The position numbers were made by a program, and so were the translations under genes. Shown piece after piece: positions 1-13,443 of a stretch of 64,000 nucleotides of DNA (the first letter of the stretch is position 1; every line of letters starts with the position of its first letter). Location: positions 13,968,476 through 14,032,475 of the forward strand of contig CM022665.1 in NCBI GenBank assembly GCA_012295275.1, given 5' to 3'. The stretch is from Chrysomallon squamiferum. Lineage: Eukaryota > Mollusca > Gastropoda > Neomphalida > Peltospiridae. The notes under the pieces are model-generated. The model was not told the origin of the DNA and searched no databases. It worked only from the letters and a program-made list of their open reading frames with translations.

Positions 1-217
1 GAATATTTAAAAACTAATTAAAATTAAAAGTGAAAAAAAAAAATACAACAACACTGAGTTAGAATCTTTAAAAAGCTTTCAATAATATTAATATTAAATT
101 ATACAACCTGAATGAATTTTTTTTTTTTTTGTTAAGAATTGAAAGATCTGTTTTATTTCACTGCTTTCATTATCAATTAAGTCTTTTATATAGACCACTG
201 ATATGAAATATATTTAC

Positions 218-3200
218 TTTCAGATGAATCTTCACAGGATGTTAAGTTCATCAATGTTTTTTCCTCACTAGATAAAGTTTTCTCTTCGGTGTTTTGTACC
301 ACAGTTTCTTTAAACTCTAGTGAGGCTTTTCCACTGTTGATCAGACTAATGTCTTTACTGTCTGGTGACGTTTTTACCCTATTTGATAACAATGTTTCTT
401 TATTTTCAGGTTCATTTTTTTCACTGCTGGTTAAAGAAGTTTCTTTATTTTCTGGTGAAGGTTTTTCACTGTTGGTCAGAACAGATTCTTTAGTGCTTGG
501 ACTTGCTTCACAACTGAGAGACAAATTCTCTTCACATTCAGAAGTTGGAGTATCTTCACTGCTTGGTAAAGGAGTTATTTCTATCTTCACTCCCTCTGAA
601 CCTGTGAATGTATTCCTCTCTCTTTTTAATGCTGCTGCTGCCAGAGCATTATCTGATGCTGCTAATGATGCTAGCACAGCTTCTCTCTCAGCAGCATTCA
701 CTGCCTGTGACTTTGGTCGTGGTGGATCAAGGTCCTCTATAACCAGCGATGGACGTTCTAATATTGGGGATCCTCCACTGACTGTAGCCCTACGATATTT
801 AGGATCAAGAGTCACAGGAAGAGTAAACTGAGGGGATTCAGATCCACTTCGGAAAACATCATTATCAGTGTCATTGCCATCAATAGGCTCCCTGAAATAA
901 AAACATAAAATTAAACAATATTATGGAACTGTTTAATAATATTTATTAATATAAAAATTGTATGAATGTTTAATTGTAACCATAAAAATTTTAAATATTT
1001 ATTTGTTTAATGACTCCTCAATATCAATGGTTGTCTTCTGTCAAGTGTATCTTTTTTTTCTTTTTAATCTTCTTTCTTCCTCCTTAATAACAATGCCAGC
1101 ATAGTGTGACAGAACCTCTTTAGTGCCTCTTTGCCAGATGTGTTTTTAATCATAATTTTGTATTCTATCTAGTGAATTATATAATATTTTTATATGCCCA
1201 TTTAAAGCAGAATGACTGCTACATTTTATATTAAGTATATTATTATATTACAGTAATATTTATTAAGTTATAATGTACAATCAAGTTTACAAATTCATAT
1301 TTTTACGATTCTTCAATGTTTAGCTAATTAATGTCGGAATATGGGGGTAATTACAGACAAACTAAATAGCAGAGAGTATGCAGACATCCATGGGCTGTTT
1401 AGAAGCTATATTATATAACTAGGGGAAGTTCTGTTATTTTATAAACAAAGAAACACTGGGATTAACTAAGTCTTAATAAGCATTTAAATTGCAAAGTAAA
1501 TTCAGAAAGTAGACGATGACCCATTATATTTCTGTTGGATATTTTATAATGTTATTCTGTGTACTTATTTACACTTGAAAACTAAATAACAAACTAAGAT
1601 AACCTATTTTAATAACTAAAAGCTTAGTTAGAAAGTTAACGTAACCAACTGGGCTTAATTAGAATAGTATTATCTATCAACTCTATTTGCCTTTGTATTG
1701 TATCATGAGAATATTACAATTAAATTATATGTTACCACTGATGATTAATTTATGTAATACATAAAACAGTTACCCATATTCAATTCTTGTTTGTGTTATT
1801 ATTCTCTAGTGGATACATTTATTAGTTTAAGCTGTCTCAGATCATCAATTTTTATGATTATCAGTCACTTATGACATTATATTGGCAGAGCATAATTCAC
1901 TACTTTGAATATCCTTAATTCTTAACTCAACTGCTTATCTAACAACTGTATAAATATGACAAGTCAGCTATGACTGTTTGAGGAAGTAACAGTATATCAT
2001 AATCTTCTATTTAATCCACTTTAAGCTTGTGTACTGTGTAACATATCAGTTGCAAAATAAGTAATGGAGAAAAACATATTACTTAACACAAATACATTTT
2101 AGCCGAGTATTGTTTTTGTTGATTTTTGTGGGGGTTTTGTGTTGTATATATATTTCATACAACAGTAACCTAAATACATTTGACAACCATGTTTTCCTAC
2201 CAGTTATGCAGATCAGACACTTTTTCAGGAAGTGGGCCATATGAAATCATGACTAATGATCAGATATGTCACACTACTGGTAAACATTACTTTCACTGAG
2301 ACATTAGGCATGCCATTCTGCAAGCCCTGTAGTTTGACAATGGTTGACAGATCCTGGTATTAAAATAGCTATTTGACAATTCTATTTGTCCTTTTCTTTA
2401 TGCTCAGACTGTTACAAGCATATACATACAAAATAAATGCACATGATAACAATACAGTATTTTACAATCTATTCTTATTACATGTTCATATTGTTTTCTG
2501 ATGTTTGTATTTGGTATTTCATACATCAGTGACCAGAATGAACAAGAGAGTTGTGTTCAAATAACTGAATTTGAATTGTCATTTAATCTGTCAATATAAA
2601 TACCAACATTCTTTGTTGCCAGTATAATTTGAGGTCAACATACCCAACAGAGAAACAATTCTGTTACTTTGTAACAGTAATGAACATCAACTTAAAAAAA
2701 CTAAGACTGGAAAAAAAGACTGATTAGCTATATAACAATCAACTGCACAAATTACAAATACAGTTATTACAATTTACTAATAAACCAATAAAGGTTAAAT
2801 GTACTAACATTATTTAACATGAACTAAAGAACATTGGACATTAACATAAGTACTTTCTAGCATTACAACATGTAAATTACACTTTAATTCATTATCTCTA
2901 GAAAGATGCAAATATAACAAAATGTACCTGTATGCAGCCTCACCTTTATCTATATAATCCACGTCAACCTAGTTTTGCAAGCCCAACATTCAAGTTCAAT
3001 CACAACTAAAAATAAACTACTTCCTGGTTCATTCACTAGAGGGAAGTAGTTAAGATAACATTCTGCTATCATTTGACAAACAGACATTTAAAACATTAAC
3101 ATTTTTACATAGTCATACCTGTCGTGATATATCTCTGTATCTAGTAACTATCAATAACAAAATCCAAGCCAATTTTTAGGCCTTATATGAAGGGTTTATT

Positions 3201-6200
3201 TACTTTTATAAAAATGTATTTCTTTATTTTATAAAACAACTTAAATGTTAAATTATTTCCCCCACAGTATCAAAATATTCTTCATTATAATGTTCCTAAT
3301 AGTTAGGGAATATTATCTTTCTACATTTTCTAAAGAAAAATTAAATGTGCATATTTTATTATATCTGTTAAATATACTCATTGCACAGTCATTTCTATAT
3401 AAAAAAAAATTAAATTATTTCTTATATTAAGTAGATTAATTAATTAATTTATTCATTTTACATCTGATTTTAATATTTTTGGTTACTTAGAATTATATCT
3501 ATTTAATCATTCACAATTATTTTTAATACTGAACTGATTTAACAAAATACTGTCTTTTAAAATATCTCTTCTTTAAATCTAAAATTATTTATAGAGTGTG
3601 CTACTAAATGAATCATTAAAATTTATAGACACAAACTCCCAAATATGTATATATCTAAACAAACACACACACACACACACACATCCATAAACTTCTAAAG
3701 CAAAAAGCAAAAACACTTTTGAACCTACAATAATAATAATTTAAAAAATGTTTCTTCTTTTCATTTTCCTTTCTTTTTAAAAAAAATCAAATATCATATA
3801 TTAATACAGAGTATAAATATATATATATCAAGTTTATTAACTGCCATAGTTTTATTTATACTGTAAGTACCTATTGCATGATCTGATATATTATTTTATT
3901 TTCTATATAAGATTTTAGTGTATAATTTTTATATATTTATAAATAATGAAAACAAACCTAAAAAATATCAGAAACAGAGAACACTCTTAGAATATTTAGA
4001 CCTGAAGGATATACAAGATCACCCTTAAGAAGACGGTAAATATTTTCAAAACATTTCTTTTTAAGGATGACCTTTATAAAATGAACTTTCCTTCTAAAAC
4101 AGAATTTTGCAGATAATCTATACTCAACATGTTTTACAGATTACCATCTAATTCAAAACAATTTGGAAGAAAAAAAAAACTGAATTTGTACATCATGTTT
4201 AATTAATGGACATTTCTGATGGACACTGACCAAAATATGCCAGAGTATATGCCATACAGATTTTTTATTTTTTTTATTTTTTTTATTTAATGGTATTGTT
4301 AATATTTTCATAATTATCTTTTTCTTTATTTCTTTCTTCTTTTTTTTTTTTAAATTGTTATTCTTGTTCAGGAGACTGAAATATAATTACTATTAACATT
4401 AGGGTTTGCAAATTACTGATAAAATACAATACCGGTAAATTACCAAAAGATATTCTCAATACTGGTTTTCACCGGTTTTCACCAATTTTAGTTAGTTTGT
4501 GCATAGGAAAAGTTACTTATGGGTCTTTTGTGGACACTGTTATTTCTTACACTTACTCATTTTATTTATTATTTGACACTCATATGACAGCATTATTTAT
4601 TATCCTTCTTTTGCTACCTATCTTCAGAACAAATCATGAAATGAACCTTTATAGAACTTAAAATGGGTACAAAAGGTATATAAGAAATGTACATGCATTA
4701 AAAAACCAAGAAGAAATGTGGATGCGAATTTTATAAAAAGGAAACAATGAAATTACGTTTATTATCCAAAATGTACTTCATATGTTTTGCAACTTTTGAG
4801 AAGTTCTTATTCATTTCTCGATACTCGAGAAGTATGACTTTAAAATAACAAAACATCTAGTGTCTTGGGCAACAACCAAGAAGCAGGAGCCAATCCCTTA
4901 TCACTAGTTGCCAAAATTACTTAGGATGGCATACATGTAAGCAATCAAATAGGTAAACATGGAATATTAAACAGAATTTTGATATCTGCTGTAATTTTGT
5001 TTTACTCTTTTATTATACCATATATACTTGTGTACAAGTCGATGTGTATTTTAAGACCAAAAATTGCGTCATTTTAGGTATTACTTGTGTATAAGTCGAC
5101 TGTAGATTCCAGGCACCGTCACTATTTTTAGACTAGTGTGACAGTGCCATGAAGGCCTACATTGTACGCCTACTGTAACATAACTTGCACGAGCTGTAAC
5201 TTGCACGAACATACCATAATAACATAAATGCATGTATTACACGAGCTATAGACTAAATGTATCATAAATAGTATCTCTTTAATGTAATAGGTCTAACATG
5301 GAGACCTAACTTACCGTTATATTTAGACATTCTATGATTTACAAAATTTGATGGTAGTGGATATTAATGACGATTGCAATATTATTTCACCAAATTCTTT
5401 ACAATTAAACAAGTCAGTTTTGTTTGTGAAATTAGGACCAATATTTAGTGCAATTTGGCAGAGAAGTCTGCATTCCTAGATCATTGCAAGACGCCGTAAG
5501 GAATAACGCCGTACTGGCGGTTTTCTCGCTTTAAAATGTATTTTTATGTCATTAAACGGAAGAATATCATGTTTTACATTCATATTTGGTTTTGTTATTT
5601 AATTTTTCAAAATTTTTTATACGATAAAATTATGTTTTTGAAAAGCTGAAAGACCGCAATTATTTTAGATGCATCCCGTAGCAAAAAATAGTCAAAATGG
5701 CGACTCTTCAGCAACAGCTACAAAAGCATTACCTACATATAAGTCGACCCCCAAAATATTACCTTAATATAGTCTCCCAAAAATTTGACTTATACACAAG
5801 TATATACGGTAATTGAAAAATTATAAATTTTCATCATCATCAATTTAATGTATTCCATTTATAATAATAGCAAATTCTACAATGCTAAATATTCTTAACA
5901 TTTTTTGTTTTCAAAGGTCAGATTCAGAATCTTCATAATACATTTAATTGCAAATTGTTGTTAAATGAAATGAAATGAAATAATTTTGTTCTTACTTTTA
6001 GAGACAACCAGTATTTTGACACTGAAAACAGATTTATTTCACCTATTAAAAAAAGCCATACTGAATAATAATTTAGAAAATAATTAACTAAAAAAGATAT
6101 TCTGATTTAAAAAAGGGGAAAAAAAGAAGACAAGAGTAAATCTGTATACTACTGACATCATTTTTCAGTTATTTTACTAATAAATATAGCAAAATAATAA

Positions 6201-9200
6201 AAATATATATTAAAAATAATAATAAAAAATAATTTTGGCATAAGTAACATTTGACAATGCAATGATGCATACTATTAATAACACACAAGTCTTAATGTTT
6301 AGTAAATTATATCTGCTATTTGTTTTCAGAAATTTTTATGGATAAACCATATCCTTCAGATTTATTTGTGATCTGCTATGGATAAAGAAGATGCATGTCA
6401 TATGACCCTATCTTAAGTAATTGTGACCCACCCTGAATTGCAGCATCAAAATTTCAAATTTGAAATACTGGATAACCTCATACAATATCCTTTCCAGTGA
6501 TATATACAGATTATGCATATGTCTTGAAAAAATGGCAAAGATATGGCAATTTCTATTATCAGTTACAAAAATAACAGGTTATGTGGCATATGTCTCCTTT
6601 AGCCATAACAGGACACATATATAAGACCAGTAGTTAGTAAAACGTATAAAATGAAATATGTGGCTTTCAACAAGAATCATAACATCTTGGAAAATATTGC
6701 AATAATTATGAAGATCTGATAACTAAATATACATCTACATTGTAACCAATTTGACTATTTTATCAATGAAAAATATGAAATGCTGAAAAAGAAAATGTAC
6801 TGTGTTTGAAAATGAACCTGGTTGATAAAATATTGTAAATGGTAATAAAACTGTTAAATGCAAACTTATCAATGCAGAGTACTTTGTTATTTTTAACAAC
6901 ATCAATTGTTCTAAAGTGAAAAAAACACCTAAAGAACATTATCCTTTACAAAGTTTCAGTGAAAATAGGTTCATAAAAAGTAAAAATGTGTAATGCCTCA
7001 AAAAGTATTCCAGTATTAAACAATTCTCTCCAACAATTAAATAAATATTTATATATTCATTCCACCTTAAAAAACAAATATTAATAAAGAAAATAAAAAT
7101 AATTACTTACTTGGCTTCCAGGTATTCTCCAGAAAGTTTAGGCTTGCTTCCATATTCCTGTAATGAAGGGCGCTGCTGTTTAGCTTCACCATCTCGAGAT
7201 CGTCTTTTCTTCAGCGATTTGGGTAAAGTAGCAGCCTGTGCATGTTGTTTGTTTAACTGTTTGCGTCTATTCGGAATATTTCCAAATGGACTGATGTGTC
7301 GTGGACGTTTTTTAAGTAACAGAATAACCTCTTTGGGCTTCTCTTTCAAAGTCTCCACAAGTTTCTTCAACTGCCAGCCAAGCTGATGATAAAATGTTTT
7401 TAAATAATATTAATAACAATAAAAACACTATGTTCTGATTTACTTAAATATATAGTAGAAACATTATTTTGTTTGTTTATATATGTTTGATTAATAAACA
7501 AGTTTTACTGTCTATTTGTATATACTTCTATATGTTAAGGGTAATATGCATATATTATTTATTTGTTTAATCAATATAAGAAACAATATGAAATAAATTA
7601 AGTTTTAAAATGGAATAAGACTAGAAAATTAGTTTATATAAATACAACAATAATAAGAAAAGAAAAAGAAAAAAAAAAAAAAAAGATTTTTCACTTACCA
7701 CTGTTTGGTTATTAACTTGAATAAGTTCATCTCCTTTTTCAATTTTTCTGCATAAATCAGCAGGTGACTGCAAAAAATTGGTATAAAAATAAATTAATAA
7801 TGACACGTTTTTACAAAAATATTTCAAGTATTAAATGTTTGAAATCAAAGTAGACAGTTTGCTTTCACAGCTCAAAAACAAGATGAAGAGACAAAATTTT
7901 AATATCTGATGGTCAAGATAGCAGTTTTTGTGACCATCCTGTATAAACTGTAAGAAAAATAATAAATATTATTAAATTTTACTTACCAAATCTTTAATTC
8001 CACTTATGGAATGAGTTCCATAGTATAGAGATAAGATATGTAGACCCTGGGAAAATGGGAAAAAAATAAAAAATAATAATAATAATAAAAGCTTATTTTA
8101 ACATGTTTGGTTCAAAGAATTAAATAATAATTTACCGATGTACAAGTTACATAACCCTAGTGTTTGCACCAAGTAGAATAATGTAATGCAAAACATACTG
8201 GTGCCATGTTGATAAACATTAAGTATCTATATAGAAAAACATTTGAACAAATTATTTGATTACATTTATTATGCACAAAGTTGAAACAACTTATACGTGT
8301 GTGTGTGTGTGTGTCTTGTGATGAGCAATAAAAGAGGCATTTGCTATTAACTGAATGATATAAAATTGTTCAAATAAGGTTAGTGTTCACAGAACTGAGT
8401 GTAAGTTGCATCCCAATATTTAATACTATATTTAGGTAAAAAAAAACAATAATAATAATAACAAAATTGGTTCTTATACTTTACTTAATATCATATTGAG
8501 CTATGTTCTAATGTTCTAAAATGAAATAATTAAAACCAAATAGCTAATAGATGACATAAATTACAGAATTTAAAGCTGATTTTTCAGGATGAGAAGTAGC
8601 TCAATGTTATAATTAGAAATTGTAGATATTATGATCTATCACGCCTCAAATTACAAACCTAACAGAGGGCTACAGCCAATTTGTTTTGTAGATTGAAAGA
8701 AGAACCTGTTACTTACCAGTTCTTCACCTTGTTTCTTTCTGATGGTTGCAAGCTCTAAAGATGCTGGCTGAACAACTAGGGGTTCCTTGGAGTTCATTAC
8801 CAACTCATCGCAAATTTCAGCTAACTTGCGGCACTGCAAAAGAGTTTTATTTTAAATGAATGAATATATGCTTAACGAAGTGTTGATCAAATCAGAAATA
8901 TTCTGTCTACAAAATAAATTTCCACACTAAGGGCCCTGTTTATAGTCAATAACAATCACAAAGATAATAAATGGGTTTCTAACTAATTAGAATTACTACA
9001 AGACAGTCTTTTCATTTAACAATTTAATATAGCTTACAGATTTTATGATATTCTCCTCCAGATCTGGATGAGGCTCTTTCTGCAACATGCTCCCCACATC
9101 CAGTCCTGTTTTCACAATGGTATTCCGGAGTAACACCATATCATATATGCCCTCAAAAGGTGCCCTATATTTAACAAAAATGTTATTACAAATTTAAAAC

Positions 9201-11140
9201 AAAACTGAACTGCAAAGAAATCAAAACAGAAAAATTACATTACAATTACATATAAATATATATTATCAAAAGATTTGGATAATCAGTTATTTTAAGATAA
9301 TCCAGTTTAGCTATGTCTTCTTACTATTCAGCTAGAATGTAATTTTTTATAGAAAAAGAAAAGGAAAATGTCCAGAAATTATATTTAACATTTAATATAT
9401 TTAACGAAAAAGAAAATCATTTTTCAAATATTTTTAAACTTTTGAACAGACTGGATTTATGACTTTGATTTTAAGACTCAGTATCATTATGATATTCATG
9501 AATTATAATACCACAATCTAGTTAAATTTATTTCAGTTATAATAAAAAATGTTAACAAAAAAAACATCTTTACTTGTCAAGCCATGAAACAAGTGCCTTG
9601 AGAGTCATCAATACATCTGTAGTTGCTGACAAGATGGAAACAGACCACTGTCTGTTGCGGTGTGCATGGTGAGACACATTGGCAACATTCTTATCATTCT
9701 CTCCAGTATTCGCTTGGATCATGTTGTGAAGACTTCGAGCTTTACATCCTAGCTGCAGTGCCAAGTGTTGTAGATTTTCAGTTTCATAGCCATACCGCTG
9801 TGAAAATAAACAGCATAACTAATAAAACATAACCATTTATTCAATAAATTTTACTGAAAAGCATTTTGTTAAAATAACTTAAAAATAAGTTTTAGTTAGA
9901 AGTCACTTAAAAAGGAAATGAAAAATGTCAAAGTCAATGAATAAAAGAAATCTTACCAATTTTTGTTATTAATTAACTTTGACAGCCTTTTTCCTAATTA
10001 TAACAAATAAAAATAAAATATGAAATTTATGAACTGAAATAATATGATGTATTAACATAAACTAATCTCAAGAAATAAATAAATCATATCTTGGAAGAAT
10101 ACAAAGTTATTTATAAACATCTTTTGTTTGTACTGCCTTAAAGTGAGAGATATGCTCATGTTCCTTAATGACAATTAACATAAAAGTGTTATGTTACTGC
10201 AGTGGATTATCTTACAATGGCTCTCAACAGATCCACTGCTTCAAGAATTAATTCCTGCTGTCCAAGTTTTCTAATATTGAGTTTTTCCAGATCAGAATGT
10301 GTTAACATCAGAAGTCTTTTACCATCAATTTCATGGTTGACAAAACTCTGAACATATGGCTGTACAGCCTCATCTAACCCTTAGAAAACAATAAATAAAT
10401 AAATGTAATATAATGAGATGGATTAATAATACTAATAACAATAATTTTAAACAATCAGAATAAGTAAGTTAGGTTCAGTATGTATGTTACATGACCAAAG
10501 CTAACTATCAATACTTTATTAACATATATATATATATTTTTTTTTTTTTCAACATCTTTTTATGAAACAAGGAGCTTAGTACATATATATATATAAAAAG
10601 ATGTTGAAAAAAATATTATCGATTCAGGCCTATACTTTATTCATTTGAACAGGACATTAAAAAAGTTGGTAATGGATATAATTTTAAAAATAAAATTTAA
10701 TAATAATAATAATAGCTTTTATTAATTATTATATGATTTTTATATCAGAACTAGTTGCAAAGTAATAAATTGTAGCAAAATATTCAGTAGCATTTCAGCT
10801 GACAATACGCAAACTAAACTGACACAATGCCAGACACTTGAACTGAATTTTCCACAGCGACTAACTGAATAGTAATTCTTTTTTTCTTCTTCTACTCTCA
10901 GACTAACTCCCTTACTAGTGACAGCGATCATGAGTCTGATAGTGATACAATAATATCATACAATGATAACAATAATTATTACACGACCACAATTTTCTGA
11001 AATGATTATCATTATCAATGATTATGTTTGCAGTAAATCTTGTTTTTACCTTTAAGCCAATTTGCTACTTTTTCCGGGTTCCAGTTTTCAAAATGTATGT
11101 AATGACTGTTTGTGCTATCTCTTTTTTCAGCCATTTTCAT
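218..11140 (-). CDS. CNKSR: Connector enhancer of kinase suppressor of Ras (CNK), 3' partial
   Basis: A scaffold that links Ras to Raf/MAPK signalling at the plasma membrane. Coding exons, 5' to 3' on the minus strand: 11140-11050, 10379-10216, 9797-9574, 9164-9038, 8833-8717, 8046-7987, 7767-7699, 7382-7111, 891-218. All junctions are GT/AG and the frame stays open for 599 codons. Domains: SAM at about residues 18-83 (starts NWNPEKVANWLKGLDEAVQ), CRIC at about 86-215 (VSWLDKAPFEG, LAEICDELV), PDZ at about 221-310 with GLHI as its carboxylate-binding loop and the segment GDELIQVNNQTVLGWQLKKL. The Ser/Glu-rich tail carries 15-residue repeats. A PH domain is expected farther left, outside the window. 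The start is the first ATG in frame before the SAM domain; a second Met lies two codons later. The order SAM-CRIC-PDZ is diagnostic of CNK; which vertebrate paralogue is closest cannot be judged here. Confidence 0.93.
267..491 (-). repeat. Five tandem 15-residue repeats in the CNK tail
   Basis: Residues 509-583 of the CNK reading frame are five adjoining 15-aa (45-bp) units: KESVLTNSEKPSPEN, KETSLTSSEKNEPEN, KETLLSNRVKTSPDS, then two more diverged copies (KDISLINSGKASLEF and one starting KETVVQN). The consensus is roughly K-E-T-x-L-x-x-S-E-K-x-x-P-E-N. A weaker copy may precede them. The region is Ser/Thr/Glu/Lys-rich and looks disordered. It lies inside the coding exon and keeps frame. Confidence 0.85.
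4401..4490. mobile_element. Possible terminal fragment of a hAT-like element
   Basis: The stretch starts AGGGTTTGCAAATTACTG and continues into repeated ACCGGT-containing motifs (about 4430 and 4470). This pattern resembles ends of non-autonomous hAT-type repeats in animals. I could not find a matching opposite terminus, so both the extent and the classification are weak. Confidence 0.25.
5018..5809. mobile_element. Non-autonomous DNA transposon (MITE), TA-flanked
   Basis: The left end CCATATATACTTGTGTA and the right end (read inward on the minus strand) CCGTATATACTTGTGTA form imperfect terminal inverted repeats of about 24 bp. A TA dinucleotide flanks each end (5016-5017 and 5810-5811). Sub-terminal copies of the motif TATAAGTCGAC occur on both sides (about 5090 and 5740). 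The interior is relatively CpG-rich compared with its surroundings and encodes no protein. TIRs plus a TA target duplication suggest a Tc1/mariner-class MITE. The family is not identified. Confidence 0.8.
10543..10613. repeat. Perfect 21-bp inverted repeat (hairpin) in CNK intron 1
   Basis: The left arm TTTTTTTCAACATCTTTTTA (10543-10562, plus one T) pairs with 10593-10613 (ATAAAAAGATGTTG followed by As) across a loop of about 29 nt. It lies in the intron between the first two CNK coding exons. It could be the remnant of a small foldback element or a transcript hairpin. No function is evident. Confidence 0.6.
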
Positions 11141-12140
11141 ATCGCAAAATTCAGATGTGACAGATAAACCTAACAGGAAATAATATAGCCGTTATTGTTT
11201 TTATATGTTTGCACATGCGCCTATCGGCAATGAATATAATTATTTCCCCTTAAGGAAATCATTGTTGAAGGAAAAGAGAAAATACCATATCACATGATTT
11301 CTAAAGGGAAAACAAAGTTTATGTAGACGTCAGTACAATGTGATTGACAGGAAGTAAATAATAATTTAAACATAAATAAAATGTAATTCGATATTTACTT
11401 AAATAAGATGGAATTTGAATATAAAACATTATTCGAAATTAACATCCACGAAAATTGTTAAAATCGAATTATCAATTATTTATCTTTTATTTTTTTTGTG
11501 AATTTTATTTTTATTGATCACCAGGCTTATAAATCTTACATTGTTACAATTATAAATATATAATTTAGTCTGATATAGAAAGAATTTAATGATATTCCAT
11601 ACTTTAGTGTAATTTGTTTTTATCAATAAAAGCATTATTACACTTTTACTTTTACAGCATCATATAATGGGTGAATATATATTTTTTGCAAACATCGAAA
11701 TTAATGATTTAACTAAAGTTTTAATATGGAGTTTTGATACTCACACTACAGACACTTTTCTTTATGGTATTATGTTTTATCGTTTTAATTATTAATAAAT
11801 TTAAAATTGTTGATTTGCTGTCCCACTCTGCTTCTAAACAGATGTAGAACTTGGCCAATAATACTAAAAAAATAATAATAATACTTTTTGGTAACTTGTT
11901 CTTCTAATTAAACTATGAGGTTTTCTAACATAGAACATTATGAAATGAAATAGTATCTAGTAGTATTTATTATTAAATCAAGGAAATTATTATTTTTTTT
12001 AAATTTATTTAAATCAAAGGGTAATAAAGTAATTGTCATGTAACAATGTATTGATGAAGTGATTGTATTTCGATTTTATTTTCATGTCTTATATTTGACA
12101 GTAAACATAAATATGGATGAGGTATTGGATCCATAACAAC
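11141..12140. promoter_or_regulatory. Shared CNK/HPS5 head-to-head upstream region
   Basis: Exactly 1000 bp separate the CNK start codon (11140, minus) from the HPS5 start codon (12141, plus). The CNK-proximal third has a GCACATGCGC motif (11211-11220), close to an NRF1 half-palindrome, and an ETS-like CAGGAAGT (11348-11355). The HPS5-proximal part is AT-rich. Transcription start sites are not visible, so a shared or bidirectional promoter is inferred from geometry and motifs only. Confidence 0.5.
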
Positions 12141-13400
12141 ATGACGACATCTTGTTCCTGGATGCATGTGCTGGCAGAGTTGGCTCCACTTGATGGTTTG
12201 AACAATCCACTAAGTCGGTCAGCCCGTCTGTCTGTTAGTTTTCACTATATTAATGAATTAACTATTTTATAAAGAAAGAACATACCCACCCATAAAACCC
12301 CAAATATGATGTTTATATATTGATAACATTAATAAACAAAATAATAGACATATCTCTTTAGGTTTGACTAATTAATGGATGATATTTTTTTATATATCTC
12401 TTTTTGTTTTCCAGTATACATGTATTTCAGTGTCTAAGAAGTACTTGGCTCTAGGCAGCAATACTGGTGGTATCTATATCTTCAGCCGTGATACTCTAAA
12501 ACACCTTCAGGTTGTCTATGCAGATGTGGTAAGGATGGAATAAATACTAGTATTTGCTTATCTCACTATATTTTAATGTTATAGTGTTGTTTTGGGAGGG
12601 TTTTTTTATAAATATTTTTATTGTTGTTTTGTGCTTTTTTTAAATTTATTTATTATTATTGTTGGGTTTTTTGATATAATGATATCAAACTTGGGAATCT
12701 GTGTTTACCATACATGGGTAACTCTAATCAGTTAACAACTAGAATCTTTTATAAGCACATCAGTAGCCTTTGAAAAAATAGTTATGATGAACTAGAACAT
12801 GAGGGAAAGAAATAAAAAATGGTTCAACATTACTAAGTTTGGTTTTGTACAATCTGTATATATATATTTTTTATAAATCTTGGCAAATATGTGATGACAG
12901 ATATATTGAAATATGTGATAACAGATGTATTCAATTATTTTTATCACAAAAATTTTGTATTAATTTAAAATTTTTGTATTTGACAGGAAACCAACATGGT
13001 GACAGTGACTGCTTTAAGTCCCAATAACTCTGCAGTAGCATTTTCTACAAGGTCTTTTTATTTATTATACCTCTAAACAAGCTCATCTTTTAATTTATCC
13101 TACCTCTCTTTCAAATTTTTGTTCAATCTTTCACCCAATATACCAAGTCAGATTTTATTATTTCATCAACACACATACCAAAAAAGTAAACCAAAAAAGA
13201 TACAAAAGTCTCATGCTGCACTGCAACAGTGCTGTTTTCTGATGTGACAACTGACTGTTAAATATAATAGGCAGGACAAGCCTAAAATAAATTTGAATGA
13301 TACAAATCAAAGATAAATGAAAGAATAAAGATAAATGAAAGAATAAATATAAAAAGTATTATTATTTAATTCTTTTAAAGATCTAAACAGAAAGAAAGAA

Positions 13401-13443
<43 letters not shown>

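Larger units (their letters stand above)
892..7110 (-). other. Large CNK intron (6.2 kb) with repeats and MITE
   Basis: The intron separates the PDZ-end exon from the repeat-tail exon. It is AT-rich and has no ORF that looks like a gene. It holds an (AC)n run near 3663-3684, several T and A homopolymers, a possible hAT-like transposon end at about 4401-4490, and a TA-flanked MITE at 5018-5809. I see no further exon in it; the ORF at 3245-3430 is low-complexity and not supported. Confidence 0.7.

Noticed and set aside
289-831. 180-codon plus-strand ORF
   Set aside because: It is the antisense shadow of the CNK tail exon; the minus frame matches CNK and has proper splice sites.
7111-7386. 91-codon plus-strand ORF
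   Set aside because: Antisense to the CNK exon that completes the PDZ domain.
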